Position numbers and translations under genes: made by a program. A stretch of DNA of 64,000 nucleotides from Gnetum montanum (taxonomy: Eukaryota; Streptophyta; Gnetopsida; Gnetales; Gnetaceae): the NCBI GenBank assembly GCA_015680685.1, contig MNCI01033523.1:1-64000 (forward strand), in the 5' to 3' direction. Under the pieces are notes generated by a model. That model saw nothing but the letters and a program-made list of their open reading frames with translations. It made no database searches and was not told the DNA's origin. Shown one piece after another: positions 11,690-23,913 of this stretch. Positions within the stretch are counted from its first letter, which is position 1. Each line of letters begins with the position of its first letter.

Positions 11690-13700
11690 AAGACTACCAC
11701 TACCTACTCTACTCAAAATCAAGGGATATAAAGGTAAAGAAGTTTAGAATGTATACATTCATACTATTTCTAGAAAATTTAGCGTCATTGTCATAGATAA
11801 TCCTCCTTGGAACACCATGAAATCATATAATATCTTTGATATACATCAAGTTATCTCCTATGAACTCATGATAGCTCTAGTAGTTAAGAAATATGCAAAC
11901 TTCATCAACATGTCTATAATTACACAAATAGCATAATATGCTTTTTGAATAAATACAACCTAATAATGAAATCCATCCTTGTTGACTTTCATTTCCATAA
12001 TGGTATGTTATGGGAGTGGAAGAATCCTATAAATATGTAGTGTTCTATCTTTATCTACTAGCATAATAAGCAATAAGAGACAATCATTTACATCTTTCTC
12101 CATACCATTCTACCAATATGCACATTGAAGACTTTCATACATCTTCTCAATACTTGAATGGAATTGATATCTTTCCATGTGAGCTACATATAAAATTAAG
12201 AAAATAATACTATCATAACATAAATTTTATCATCTCTTTGAGGAATATCTTAAATATTCACTATTAAGCGCATTAGCTGAAATGTATTGTTGTAACTCTC
12301 TACATCAAGAATCTTGCTATTATTACTCTCATAGGTTATCATGAAAATTTTATTAGATGATCAAACTACCTAACCTACTATTAATTATTCTTAGTACATC
12401 TATCACCCTATTAGTTCTACTGAATCTATACTACATGGTAAAGTCAAATCTATAAGAATATCTATCCATCTCATTTGTTACAAGTTTAACAAGAGCCAAC
12501 TCATAAGATATTAAAGGCTCTTATGATTGGTTGAGATGATTACCAACTTACCATGCTGCTATATATTTAGGGCAAAGATTACTAAACCTAGCTCTAAATT
12601 ATGGACTAGATAATAAATCTGATATGGCCACAAGTAGTGAGAAGGATAAATGACTACCTATCTATCCCATATCAAAACATAATCAAATCCATCATTGAAG
12701 ACATTTGTGCATACCTCATAAGAGTAGACTAGATTATAAGAAACTAATACTTTCATGTGCATTAATATGCTTTAACTCACTGAATTCCATCTCATAAGTT
12801 GAGCTACAAGTGAAAAAAAATTTCCTTCCTTAATAATTGAGTTAAAGAAGAAGCTATATGATAAAAAGGCTTACCAAATCTATAATCATAACTATCCAAT
12901 CCTAAGAACCTATAAATCTCTTCCACTAACTATGGAACTAGCTAATCTTAGATCACTACAATCTTGGCTTCATCCACACTAATGTCAATCCTAGAGATAA
13001 AATGATGTAAGAACTTAATCTCTAACTACCAAAAGGAATACTTGGATGTCCATGCTTATAATTGATATTTCCACAAAGTCTACAACATGTTCTATAATTA
13101 TTGTACATTTTTACACATTTGTATAGCATAGTAAGATATCATTAATAAAAACTATCATGAACTAATCAACATATGACTTCAATAAAGTATTCATTAGATG
13201 CATGAAAACTTCTAGAGAATTCTTCAACTTGAACAAAACCACTAATAAGTTATAATAACTATATTGAGTGAGAAATGATTTATTTGGTACATCCTACACT
13301 TAGAGCCATAACAAATAACAACCAAACTTGAGATTAATCGTAGAGAATCGATGAGATTTTAAAAGTTAATCAAACAAGTCATTAATGCATAAAAGAGAAT
13401 ATCTATTCTTCATGATTATCTAATTTAGTTTCCAATAATTAATGCATAATCAAAAAATATTCAACATTCTTTTACAAGTGAAAATACTAGGATGGGTCAA
13501 GCCTCTTTTTATTAGCTCCTATGAGTGAATCTTTAACTCTCCTAACCCTACTAGAGACATCCTATATGGAGTGTTAGGGTAGGATTTGTGCCCAGTTGCA
13601 ATTGGATCTCAAACTATATCTCTTGCCTAGATGGCAAACTAAAAAGCTTAATCCAAAATACATTAAGAAACTCGTGAATAATTGGAAACCATTTAAGCTC
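11690..13700 (-). pseudogene. Ty3/gypsy pol: reverse transcriptase, RNase H, integrase (decayed)
   Basis: Reading leftwards, RT comes first. NDLFD and FSTINLKFGCY near 13400-13330 match the IDDLxDQL and FSKIDLRSGYHQ blocks, and FMHLMN then FMIVFINDIL near 13210-13130 match the catalytic block FxxVFIDDIL, with the first catalytic Asp of the D-D pair changed to Asn. A YxYRFGKPF...LTQLLRKE stretch near 12900-12840 is the RT-RNase H connection. HNLELGLVIFAL (12605-12562) is RNase H. The integrase zinc-binding block (AHMERYQFHSSIEKMY) lies at about 12190-12100, and GVPRRIIYDNDAKF (about 11820-11775) is the integrase core block. RT before integrase is diagnostic of gypsy. No LTR or gag was found; the copia LTR abuts its 3' side. 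Confidence 0.87.
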
Positions 13701-14285
13701 TACTAGCTTAGATTGATAAATTAATGTCATAAAATATATATGCTCCTTCTGATACATCTCTTAGAGGACTTTTAATGTTACCAAATTAAGCTAGAAAGCT
13801 CTAGAATAAGTTTGAATATATATTTACTTACCATGTATGGTCTGTAACCTCAACAACTTCTATTAATAGTCTAGATTAGCACTCTAAGTTAAATTACTAT
13901 AATGTAAAGAAATCAATCTTGATCTTTATTGTTGAATCATGATTACATCCAAGAAAAACCACTTAAATAAAGACTTTGTAACATTTAATCAAACACATGT
14001 TGAAAGCACCTCCTAACTATTATAGAATTTAAGTAATCAAACTACAAGAATTTCATTATATTCTGACCAAAATGTATCATAAATGCACGTAGTAAATGCA
14101 TATTTATAAGTAAAATTATTATATGTATGATACTTTTTCTTTGTTCTCATATTTATTTGACAAATTCTAGAAGTTCTACATCTATTTGATGCTTTAACTT
14201 AATAAATTATTTTTTGAACCATCCTACATAATTTCTAACTCTAAATATTCTTTGTTTCTACTAATTAATTTAGCCTATAACACTA
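13701..14285. other. Upstream of the gypsy pol, no domain recognised
   Basis: This would be the protease or gag side of the gypsy element, but I cannot read a protease active site or zinc knuckle here. It is AT-rich with many stops in all frames. Confidence 0.45.
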
Positions 14286-14289
14286 ATAG

Positions 14290-15260
14290 GTGTTGACCTT
14301 TTGGTAGGTCAAAATATTGGAAAATAAAAAATGTAGAAAATGTATTTTTGAATAGATAAGAACATGATGAGATTAAGAAAAAAGGCATGTTAAGACAAAT
14401 ATGAGAGTTGAGTTGTCAATATGAAGTGACAAAGCCTTAGCCAATATTGCAAGAGTTTGGAGTAATCACAAGGATGCATGATATCTAGAATTCAATAGAA
14501 TTTTTTTTCACAATGGTTAAAACATCCCAAAGGAACAATAGATGTCCTTGTTGAAAAGTTGAGATCTCAAGTGAGACATCCTTAGACAAAAAAATATGTT
14601 CCAAGTATAGTTGACATGCCCTAGCCTAGACATCCCAACAAAAGTAAGATTTCCTACATGCAAATATTAGAAAGTCAATGAGATGTCCCAAGCTTGAATG
14701 AGACATTCCAACTAGTCATTTTCTAGTTGTTGTACAAACTTCAACAATCATTTTACAAATAAAATGTCTATAAAAGAAAAGATATCTTTATGAAAAGGAT
14801 AAGCATTATTCACACAAATATTCCCTTCATTGTACATGTCTTATGAATTCATTTGTTCTTCAATTCTCTATCTATTGTAAGTTTGGTATTGTAATTATTC
14901 AGAGCTTCATAACAAGGAATCCATAATTTATGTACACTTTATTATTGATCTTTCTTTTCTCCTTATGTAAGCCTTGTGGGGTTGATGTGCTTCTTGGGGA
15001 AAGCCATCCCTTGAGCTTGTTGGAACCTTAAGGAGTTCGGTGTGCTTCTTAAGAGAAAATACCCTATGAAAAGCTCAAGTTTTTATAAAGGTTGTGGGAT
15101 CTTTAAAACCACATTTTGATCTTGTTGGAACCTTGTGAGATTAGGTGTGTTTCTATGTGAAAAAATTCCTTATAGAGGTCAAACATTCTAAAGGTTATGG
15201 TGTTTTTGAAACCATAGTTTTTGAAACCATAGTTTTGAAACCATAGGTGTGCCTTAGTTA
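14290..15260 (+). repeat. Copia-type LTR fragment rich in AGACATC/AGATGTC words
   Basis: It starts TGTTGACCTTTTGGTAGGTC and is colinear with the LTR at 62511-63610. Shared blocks include GACCTTTTGGTA(G/T)GTC, a U3 with many AGACATCC and AGATGTC words, CTAGTTGTTG, a TATA-like site, and a U5 with GCCTTGT(G/A)(G/A)GGTTGAT and AAAGGTTGTGGGATC. The end is missing (no terminal CCCCCCTTCT block), so it is a truncated or solo LTR. No internal coding region of this element is adjacent. Confidence 0.7.
15201..15246 (+). repeat. Three tandem copies of TTTTGAAACCATAG
   Basis: Three consecutive, nearly identical 15-17 bp units lie at the damaged 3' end of the LTR fragment. The companion LTR at about 63370 has only single GAAACCACATT blocks, so the triplication is local. 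Confidence 0.75.
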
Positions 15261-15432
15261 CTATTTATAGTAAATGGAATGGCCATGGGGAGAAGTACTT
15301 ACTATGTATGGTAAACATCAAAATTTGGACACCCATTTCACCTAAACTTGCAGCCATTTTATAGCCAATATGCCACCATTTTTGCAACCAAATCATAGCC
15401 AATTTGCAGCCCCATTCATGGCCAAAAGATCC

Positions 15433-15440
15433 TATAAAAG
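15433..15440 (+). promoter_or_regulatory. TATAAAAG box, possible LTR promoter of element A
   Basis: TATAAAAG follows a run of AGCCAA-type words and precedes about 180 bp of leader-like sequence. The orientation agrees with the downstream + strand gag. Confidence 0.4.
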
Positions 15441-16144
15441 CCAACCTCAAACATCAATTAGAGGATCCTAAATTTCTTAGCAAGTTTAATAATTTTAGTT
15501 CCAAAAATGTTTCAAAAATTTCATCCAATTTTACAATTCCACACTTGAGGCATTTTCAAGCACTCAAGAGCTCTTGCAAGTTTCCATACATGCATTCTCT
15601 TAAACCCTAGTGTGGAAGCATTATTACCTTGAGATTTGGTGGATTTTTGGTGTCAACACTACACTTTGGGGATTCCAAACCCTAGCATGGAGTAATTTGG
15701 CATTTAAATTTTCCCAGAAACAACCTGACTTAGATCTAAGTCTATAATAGTGAAAGAAGGTTCAATAGCATCAATTGTGGCTTAGTACCTAGATCGTGGA
15801 GGAGATCATAATGGCTTCAATGGCCTTTGACCTCTTGCATAAGTGAATCCCCTTTCTACTCATCTAGGCATCATTTATACACATTTTTTGTAACTTATTC
15901 TTTCTTATTTATTCATAAAGTTTTAATTTTTGAATTTTTGTATTCAAAAATAAATTTTATTTTATTGCAGAGGCCTTAGGGATTTAGAATTAGGGAACTG
16001 CTTGCACTAAGAATACCTAGTTTTCTTTCAACGATTCAGGTTTTTGATCATAATAGTTTTTTCTTGGTACTAGAAGGAGGGCCTTTATCTAAATTCTATA
16101 ACCACATCTATTATTTTCATTATCATTTACAAGATTTTTCTTAA

Positions 16145-16672
16145 TTTTTGAAGTCAAAACCTTTTAAGAATCAACGCTAGTCTTTCCCCCATCCATGTAA
16201 CCAAAATTGCAATGTGGAAATTGTTGGTGTTTGGGTTTTGACTTTTCATAGCACTTGTTGTGAATTTTATAGCCAAAATCCAACATTGATATATCTGCCC
16301 CATTTTTCTTTCTATTTCCAGAAAATTATTTTCTACTTTCTAAAGTGGATGGCTCAACTCATCNTTTCATCCCCCTTCCTTTTCCCCTTTGTCATACCCA
16401 GCATGAAAGTAGTTGGGAGGCCCCTTTGTCATACCCAGCATGAAAGTAGTTGGGAGGCCAGCATTATTGAGGCTTAAAACCAATTTAATAACCAGATCTA
16501 CTTTTATTGCAAGTTGAAAGTAATTTTTTAGTTTTTTGAAGCTAAAAATCCCAAGGAATTCAATGCCGCCTTTAACCCCTTGTAGCAAAAATGTCAGTGT
16601 AGAAGTTGTAGGTGATTTGGGTGTTCAAATTTCACAACATCTGTTATGAATTTCTAAAGCAAAGCTAATGTG
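16145..16672 (+). repeat. Two imperfect ~140-bp direct repeats, 388 bp apart
   Basis: 16145-16285 and 16533-16672 share the same order of blocks: TTTTTGAAG, AATTCAA or AATCAACGC, AATGT, GGAAATTGTTGGTG or GAAGTTGTAGGTG, GGGTTTTGAC or GGGTGTTC, CACTTGTTGTGAATTT or CATCTGTTATGAATTT. They are clearly homologous but diverged. Confidence 0.65.
16384..16457 (+). repeat. 37-bp perfect tandem duplication
   Basis: 16384-16420 is repeated exactly at 16421-16457 with no spacer, 20 bp after the N at 16364. It may be a genuine tandem duplication or part of the same assembly problem. Confidence 0.85.
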
Positions 16673-16921
16673 GAAGCCTTAATAACCATTTAATTTTTTC
16701 TGCCACATTTTTTTACCACTAAACTAACATTGGCTTCCATACCAGCCAAACCTACTTTTCCCTCCTTTGTGGTAAAAGTTGGGAACTTGCCAAAACCATC
16801 TTTGGAAACTGCCAAGTTTTCATTTTGGTCTTCAAACTCTAACACCCCCATCCCTCCTTTCTCTCTCCAATGTTGAAATAAGAAGATGTGATATTTCCAC
16901 TCTCTCACCTCACTTCTTCCC

Positions 16922-16922
<1 letters not shown>

Positions 16923-16967
<45 letters not shown>
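16923..16967 (+). repeat. 45-bp poly-C tract ending at an N
   Basis: An uninterrupted run of C is followed by the N at 16968. Homopolymers of this length are typical sequencing stop points, so the true length and what follows are uncertain. Confidence 0.8.
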
Positions 16968-17199
16968 NTTAGGAGGCCATCCTGGGTAGGGTTCAAAACC
17001 AACATTGACAATATTCCATTCCTAAAAAAGGAGTAAACCCCAGTCATCCTGCACTTACCAATTATAGTAAGTACATCATTTTTTTCCATTTTCATTTTCT
17101 TTATAAATTTTTTGAATTCCATTCACTAGAATTTAATCCTACTTTTCCATTTATAGCCTATTTTTAAGTCATTCTCAGCACTATAGCCTTGTCTTTCCA

Positions 17200-19209
17200 A
17201 AAATCTACCAAATTTCCCCTCACCCTCCAACAAGCCATGAGGGTGTATGATCCCAAAGACCCTACCATCATGGAGTGTAGGAAATATTTGAGGATCAAAA
17301 GGGAGAGTCCTGATTTTGCAACCATAAAATAAGATCATTATAACTTCACTTGTGCCAAAATATAGGTAGGTATAATAATTCCATGAATTGAAGCCAAGGC
17401 CAAAAGGGAGTTTGAGCTCATACATAGGAATGGAAGAGAGTACATCCCTTTTCCATATGAATAATTCCTTTCAACGATGTCTATTGTAGGATCCTAGCAC
17501 AATTGATTATCGTGGAAGAGGAAGATGACAAGCCTACCTTTGGGGGGCATTAAGAAGAGGATGAATTTAAGGTAGAATCTTAGCTTGAAAACATCCTTGA
17601 AGGACTATTCCAACAAACATCCTCCAAAGTTACAAAACCTTCCCCTAATGCTTTTGTTTTCACCATGGACATGGTGCCACCATTGTCCACTCCTCCATAC
17701 CCTACTATGGAAAATTCCATACCATTTGTAGCTACACATCACACTCAATCAATGCCATAAATAATAAACTATAACATACCAATGCCATTTACAACATAGT
17801 TTAGATATGTAAAACCATCAACCGTGGCTTTTACCACCACAAATCTATTAACTACTCACATGGTATCCATCATGGGACCTCCAATAACCCAAGGGGCACA
17901 CACCACATTTGTCCCATTTGTGCTGCAAGTATTGGCATAAACATCATTTTCTTTGTTGGGTCCACAATCCACAATCATAGTGCAATCTTTTCCTTCTTTC
18001 ATGCAACCCACAACAAGGCCACAAGCCTCACAACAAATACCATAACCTATGTACAAACCTCACAAAATATGGAGCCATCATAAGGCTTGGATAAAGCCTT
18101 ACAAATGATCCAAGGGCTAATAGAGAAGTTGAAGAGGCTTAAAGCCTCTACCATACAAGTTATCAAGATTATGGACTTCTACTTAGAAAATCCCATAAGT
18201 CTTGCAGTCCCATCCTTGAAACTTCCTCCTGGCGTCCCCATTCCCTAATTTAGAAAATATAATAAACAAGGTGATCCTAATGCTCACCTTATTACCTTTT
18301 AATTTGAATGTTTGCTCTTGCAGCCATGGCCTCATATCATCATCAGGAATTTTTCCTAGTCTTTGACTAGGAAAGCACTTGATTAGTATCAGGCATTTTC
18401 CAAAGGATCCATATCCTCTTTGGATGACTTAGTAGCTCATTTTTGTCAACCACTTCAAGTATAACTTGAAGCCTAAAACAATGCTTGATCAACTTATGAA
18501 GGTCAAGATGGGGTCCTTAGAACTTGTACAAAAATTATTTTAGCAGTGGAATGAATTGCTAAATGAAATACCAAAGCCCATAGCTAAAGCTTACTTGTTA
18601 GCCATATTCAAGGGAGCAATTAATAACTTCATCAAGTCCAAACTCTACTACCTTGATTCATGGTCTCTTAGCCAAGCATTCTCACAAACTAAACATATAG
18701 AGGAAGTTGCAGAGGCTAGCCATAATCTAGCCTATATATCATATAAAAACCAACACACTTGAAGAGATAAAGAAAAGAGAAAACAAAACAACACTACCAT
18801 TGCAATTGTAACCAAGAAAACCAAGATCACAAATCAAGTCCCAAAGGTCAACCCACCAAAGGCCCCTACCAATGACCACCAACCATCAAGTTTTGGGACC
18901 ACTACATCAACAACTAGTAAACCTAACTTTGAAAGGAAGGATAGGTCTAAATACACTACATTTCCATTAAATCCATCCATGTTGATAAACCAACTATTAA
19001 GAAGTGAATGCATGCAACTTAAAAAAATGACCAAATCTGCTCAAAAGAAGCATGAGTGACTATGTGAAATAGCAAAAGATCACACATAAGTAATGAAGGA
19101 TGATCCCCATGTGGCCTAGATACTTCAATCTATACTACTTTTTTCATTATCATCAACTTCTTGATCATGTTACAAACTTCTACCTTCCATTGAAGGATGA
19201 CTTGCAAAG
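17200..19209 (+). pseudogene. Element A gag (decayed), interrupted by element B
   Basis: Gag would form the particle and bind element RNA. Around 17340-17460 the + strand reads YNFTCAKI, then REFELIHRNGREYIPFPYE, matching the same block in C (YNFIYVKI, GGREFIPS) and B. The core capsid region at about 18225-18480 reads GVPIP, GDPNAHLITF, FECLL, RKALD and SLDDLVAHF, as in plant gypsy retrotransposon gag. After a linker with SKPNFERKDRSKYT comes a damaged zinc-knuckle stretch at about 19130-19200 (FHYHQLLDH). Many in-frame stops are TAG or TAA where B or C has Gln. The frame stops at 19209 where B inserts and resumes at 51110. Confidence 0.85.
19205..19209 (+). repeat. Target-site duplication CAAAG, left copy, element B
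   Basis: CAAAG here and at 51105-51109 flank TGTAGC...TTCA. In A, the coding frame reads correctly through a single copy of CAAAG (DDLQ then RMI). Confidence 0.92.
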
Positions 19210-19966
19210 TGTAGCAACAAAAAATGTCAATGGCTGGAACACCGAAGTCCACGGGGGCATAGCCTAACCCTAAATTTGCATAAGGGCCTACTAGAGGTGG
19301 AGATGGGGTGCCTTGAATAGTCTAGCTAATTGAGTAGAGACTTACCAAATACAATGGGGGTGTAGCATGGTTAGATATAGTGTTGATGTGAAATAGTGTT
19401 AAGTCTGCAAGTGATTTTTATGGTGTTAATGATATTTATAGTGTCAATGGTGTTGATAGTGTCAAGAACAACCATACATGCCTAAAGGGGGATGAGCATA
19501 GTCAAAATTTTTGGCAAAGTGGTTGGTGACAACACATGTAGACCATCACCTAAGCATAGTTTTAGGTCTAGCTATAAGGTAAAATAGTAAAAAATGCAAG
19601 TAAATTGCGAAAAATGCAAAGAAAGAAAGAGAGAAGCAGAACACCACCCCAAATGGGGTTGAGTGTAGTTAACATCAAAATGGATTAGAATGTACGTAAT
19701 GTCCAATAGGTGCATTTTATAGCATACTCATAGTCTCTGAGGTGTCTGGCCATGAAGAATGGCATTCTACTGAGGTGTCTAGATTTGTCAAGTTGGCCAG
19801 CTTGATGTACCCTTGGCTATAGTGTTCTATTAGGTTGTGGGGTTCTACGGTGGTCTACAACTTTCCCTCTCCTTGGTTGACCAAAATGCCTTTGGTTTTC
19901 TCCCAAGTGCTCCTTGTATTTGCTAGCCCTTTGATTTGCAAACCCTAAAAACTTTGAGGGCATAGG

Positions 19967-19974
19967 TATTTATA
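19967..19974 (-). promoter_or_regulatory. TATAAATA box, element B 3' LTR
   Basis: TATAAATA on the reverse strand. The matching site in the 5' LTR is at 49496-49503 in the same context (AAACCTATAAATA). The iterated array lies immediately upstream on the reverse strand. Confidence 0.7.
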
Positions 19975-20029
19975 GGTTTAGGGTTAGCAAAAAATGCAGG
20001 ATGGATGCCAAGGCGATGGTTGGCACTAT

Positions 20030-21600
20030 GCTCTCCATTGGGTTGGTGGTATTATGCTTTGCTATGCTCTACTAGACTCTACAAGACTGTGAGACTATAA
20101 CTGTGTTGTTGACTGCATATGTGTGTTGACAAAATAGCAAGGTACCTAAAAAATGAGAGCCAAAGGCTATGCTTTATGGAACTACACTCTCATGTGGGGT
20201 TGAGCATAGTTACAAATTTGGGAAAAATGGGGATACAAGTGAGAAGCATTTTGTTGACTATGCTTTCCAAAGGTGGGTTGACGACATTTTGGAGCTAAGC
20301 TAAGTGTTGCTACTATGCTATGGAGGCCATTGAAGACTATTCAAGCATACTATGCTCTCCATTTGAGGTTAACTATGCTTTCCACTAGGGGTTGACTACA
20401 CTCCCAAATAGGGTTGAGCATAGTCTCGACATTTAGAAAAATTTGTAAAAATGGCCTTGCTACTGACTACACTCTTTACAAGAGGTTAACTACACTTTCA
20501 ACTGGGGTTGAGCGTAGTCTCGACACTTAGAAAAAATTGGTCCTCTACTAACTATGCTCTATACAAGAACATGATTATGCTCCCAACTAGGGTCGAACAA
20601 AGTCTTAGCACTTAGAAATAATTGGCCTTCTATTAACAACACTCTCTATAAGAGGCGAACTATGATCTTTTTTGGGGAAGAGCATAGTCTTTGCACTTAG
20701 AAAAAATTAACCTTCTACTACCTACACTCTCTATAAGAGGCTGAATACACTCCTATTTGGGGAAGAGTGTAGTCTTGAAACTTAGCCAAAATTTGGAAAA
20801 CTAGCCTTTGTGTTGATTATGCTTTATATGAGAAGCTGACTATGCTCCCATTTGGGGAAGATCATATTCTCAACACTTAGCCAAAATTTGTAGTTGATAT
20901 GCCATAGTCTAGATTTGGTGGTGACTATGCTCTCCAAAAGAGGCTAACTACGCTCTCCATGAGAGGCAAAATATGCTTTCCATGGGAGGCTAACTACGCT
21001 CTCCATGAGATGCCAACTACACTCTCCACTAGGGTCAAGTGTTGTGTCAATACTTAGAAAATTTTTGCAAAACTAGCCTTCTACTATTTATGCTCTCCAT
21101 GGCTACACTATCTATGTTCTAGAATGGTATGCTTGGGGGGAAGCGCATAGTCTCCACACTTAGGAAAAATTTCAAGAGTTTACGCTCTAATTGACTACAC
21201 TTTGGGAGACTACGCTCGCTAAGTTCTAGAATGGTGTTGAGCATAGTTCTTACACTTTGCCACTATGCTTGTCAAAGGTGAGTGGACTACATTCTGGGGA
21301 TGATTTGAGCATCGTTGCTATGCTGTGGAGGCTATCAAAGATTGTTCTAACTAACTATTGTCTCTATGAGAGGTTGACTATGCTCTCAACTAGGGATGAG
21401 CATAGTCTTAGCACTTGGAAAAATCTACAAAAATTGGCCTTTGTACAAACTACACTCTCTATGATAGGTTGACTACACTTCCATTTGGGGGACAGCATAG
21501 CCTTAGCACTTAGAAAAAACTTTCCTTGACTATGCTCCCATCTGGGGGAGAGTGTAGTCCCAACACTTAAAACAATCTGGAAAAACTAGTGTTCATGTTC
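20030..21600 (-). repeat. Iterated CTATGCTC/ACTACACTC array in the element B LTR
   Basis: Dozens of copies of (G)ACTA(T/C)(G/A)CTC, in + strand notation, alternate with GAGCATAGTC(T/C)..AACACTTAGAAAAA modules. The compound unit is of order 100 bp with variable pieces. The words occur in both orientations (CTATGCTC and GAGCATAG), so the transcript could form local hairpins. The array sits in U3, upstream of the TATA box. Confidence 0.85.
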
Positions 21601-21605
21601 ACTAC
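21601..21605 (+). repeat. Target-site duplication ACTAC, left copy, element C
   Basis: ACTAC precedes TGTACTGACC here and follows GGTGTTTCA at 32333-32337. Joining the flanks through one copy restores the element B LTR sequence. Confidence 0.92.
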
Positions 21606-22124
21606 TGTACTGACCTAAATCATCAGTGTAAGGCTGGAAGGATAAAAAACATCAAAAGATCATCGGGCAAACATAGCTGACCCTACCTTCACCTGAGGGC
21701 AAGATGGAAAAGTAAACGAAGGTAGAGTGCCTTGGATGGTCTGCACGCAAATCAACCAAGGACTTCCCCAAGCGTAAACTATGCCTTGTGCTGGGGTTAT
21801 CATAATTGATGTTTTCAAACGTAAACACCAAGTACAAAATGTAAATAGAAACACATTTAGAACTGGTATTATAAATGAAATGTAAATTGAATGTAAAACG
21901 AACTATATTGTATTGCTTAGAAAAGATGTGCGCCAGTCAAAGCGTAGCTACACGTGTGGATGGCAGGTCAAGTGACAAGCCCCAGGGTGATGTGATGTGA
22001 TGTATTTCAGAAGAGCTTGGATGCTAGGAGTCAAAGTGTGCCGAGCGCCCAAGGATTGCTGGTCTGAGTTTCCTAAACTATCCAACTCCAAAATTTTCAA
22101 CCTCATTTATGTGAATTGACAGGG

Positions 22125-22132
22125 TATTTATA
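22125..22132 (-). promoter_or_regulatory. TATAAATA box, element C 3' LTR
   Basis: TATAAATA on the reverse strand in context CCCTATAAATACCC. The same site occurs in the other LTR at 30269-30276. The array begins about 570 bp upstream of it. Confidence 0.75.
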
Positions 22133-22702
22133 GGGCTAGGGCGAGCTTGGGTGTGGAATTCAAGAATGAAATCAACGACTGGGAGATGAGATGAAAGGCA
22201 GATCAAGTTACACATGTCCAATAGACAAATGTATGTGAGTTGGACATGTGTGGGCAAGCTATGTTCTAGACTAGGTGCATTGTATCTTACAACATGTGTT
22301 TTACTCAAGCACATGAAAGCACATACAATTTGGACCGTGAGGGCCTGACAAGCCCACAAATGAAAATTTACAATGATAATGTACAACAAGAGAAATTGAT
22401 TTTTTCTCCATCAAAACTTCTAGATTTGCGACTTGACTATAGTCAAGTGTCGATTCAAGTGGTTCCGCAGGACTTCCAGCATGAGTTGATTTTTTCTTGG
22501 CATGACTTGAGCGTGTGCATCCTACACTCATGCCATACTCATGCTGCAGTGTGACCACAACATGAGTGAGAAAATACTTGAAAATTTTTCACAAAATTTC
22601 AAATTTTGAAGCTTGATTCCTGAGTGCAACAACTATTTGTTTGTGGTTGATCTTGAGAGTTAGAAACTAAGGTTGAAATAACCTATTTTGAGCTATTTAT
22701 GG

Positions 22703-23740
22703 AAGGTCACGCTGGACTCACACTGCAGCATGACCTATAGTGTGACCTAAAAAACTTGCAATTTTGAGCTGAAATCTAAATTTTTGAAGGCTGGGACCCA
22801 TAGTTATCAATAGTGGACCCTGAGGATGACTTCCATCCTTGAAATCAAGTCATTTTGACTCATTTTTGAGGCTCTAAAAGTTGGTCACGCTAGACTCATG
22901 CTGTAGCATGACCTCAAAAACATTCAATTTTGAGCTAAAATCTAGAATTTATGAAGGTTGGGATTCATAGTTGTCAATAGCGGACCCTGATGATGACTTG
23001 CACCCTTGAAATCAAGTCATTTTGACTCAGTTTTGAGGCTCTAAAAGTTGGTCATGCTAGATTCATGCTGCAGCATGACTTGTAGCGTGACCTCAAAAAC
23101 TTGCAATTTTAAGTTGAAATCTGGAATTTCTAAAGGTTGGGACCCATAGTTATCAATAGTGGACCCTGAGGATGACTTGCGCCCTTGAAATCAAGTTATT
23201 TTGACTCAGTTTTGATGCTTTGAAAGTTGGTCATGCTAGACTCACGTTGCAGAATGACCTTAAAAACTTCCAATTTTGAGCTAAAATCTAGAATTTCTAA
23301 AGGCTGGGACCCATAGTTGTCAATAGTGAACCCTGAGGATGACTTGCACCCTTGAAATCAAGTCATTTTGACTTAGTTTTGAGGCTTTGAAAGTTGGTCA
23401 TGTTGGACTCATGCTGTAGCGTGACCTACAACATGACCTCAAAAACTTGCAATTTTGAGCTAAAATCTAGAATTTCTAAAGGCTACGACCCATATTTGTT
23501 AATAGTGGACCTTGAAGATCACTTGAACCCTTGAAATCAAGTCATTTTGACTCAGTTTTGAGGCTCTGAAAGTTGGTCACACTAGACTTACGCTACAACG
23601 TGACATGTAGTGTGAGTGAGAAATTTTTCACTTTTTGATGCTAAAATTGGAATCCCTAAATGCTGAAGCTTGGAGTTGAAATTAGTGGCCCTTGAGGATG
23701 GATTGCACCTTCATATTGGGTCATCTTTGACTTGATTTTG
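22703..23740 (-). repeat. ~170-180 bp tandem array in the element C 3' LTR
   Basis: The marker (A)GTTGGTCA(C/T)GCT recurs near 22703, 22881, 23048, 23227, 23394 and 23573, giving spacings of about 178, 167, 179, 167 and 179 bp. Each unit holds GCTGGACTCACGCTGCAGC, one or more GTGACCT modules, GCAATTTTGAGCT and ATCAAGTCATTTTGAC. The two spacing classes reflect an extra roughly 12-bp GTGACCTACAGC-type module in some units. Confidence 0.88.
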
Positions 23741-23913
23741 AAGCTATCAGAGTTACTCATGCTGAGGGTAAACTAGCTTGACAGTGTAATCAAGCTGGCT
23801 TGAGCAAGCTGGACTTGAGTTTCATGCCTTAGTCAAATTTTGCCTCTTGAATGCTCGAAAGGGCTTGAGTTGTTCTTGTTTCAAATTGTTAGGCCAAAAT
23901 TAGTGGTGTTTCA

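Larger units (their letters stand above)
15261..17199 (+). other. Leader/LTR-like sequence upstream of element A gag; AGCCAA words
   Basis: No coding domain is seen. The left part carries iterated AGCC(A/C)A words (TTGCAGCC, ATAGCCAA, CATGGCCAA) directly upstream of a TATA-like site at 15433, the layout of an LTR promoter with an iterated upstream region. It could be the 5' LTR of element A, but I could not find a matching 3' copy or a primer-binding site, so this is a suggestion. Two Ns (16364, 16968) and a 45-bp poly-C interrupt it. Confidence 0.35.
19210..21605 (-). repeat. Element B 3' LTR, main part (continues 32338-32421)
   Basis: It aligns with the 5' LTR (48762-51104) from its first base: TGTAGCAAC here, TATAGCGAC there, followed by GGTTGGAAC-type sequence and CCTACTA(G/A)AGGTG. 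Element C interrupts it at 21605. The last 84 bp, ending GGTGGTGTTTCA, are at 32338-32421. Total length is about 2480 bp. Most of the U3 is a CTATGCTC-type array. Confidence 0.9.
21606..23913 (-). repeat. Element C 3' LTR (2308 bp)
   Basis: It aligns end to end with 29757-32332. On the reverse strand it starts TGAAACACC and ends GTCAGTACA. U3 is about 1.8 kb and is mostly the GCGTGACC array; R-U5 is about 0.5 kb. The purine run on the reverse strand just before its start (AAAGAGGGACCAA, 23914-23926) is the likely polypurine tract, matched by AAAGAGGAACTAA beside the element B 3' LTR. Confidence 0.92.

Noticed and set aside
16779-17122. Open frames with poly-Pro (+) or poly-Gly (-) tracts
   Set aside because: They are translations of the 45-bp poly-C run and run through an N, so they carry no evidence of a protein.
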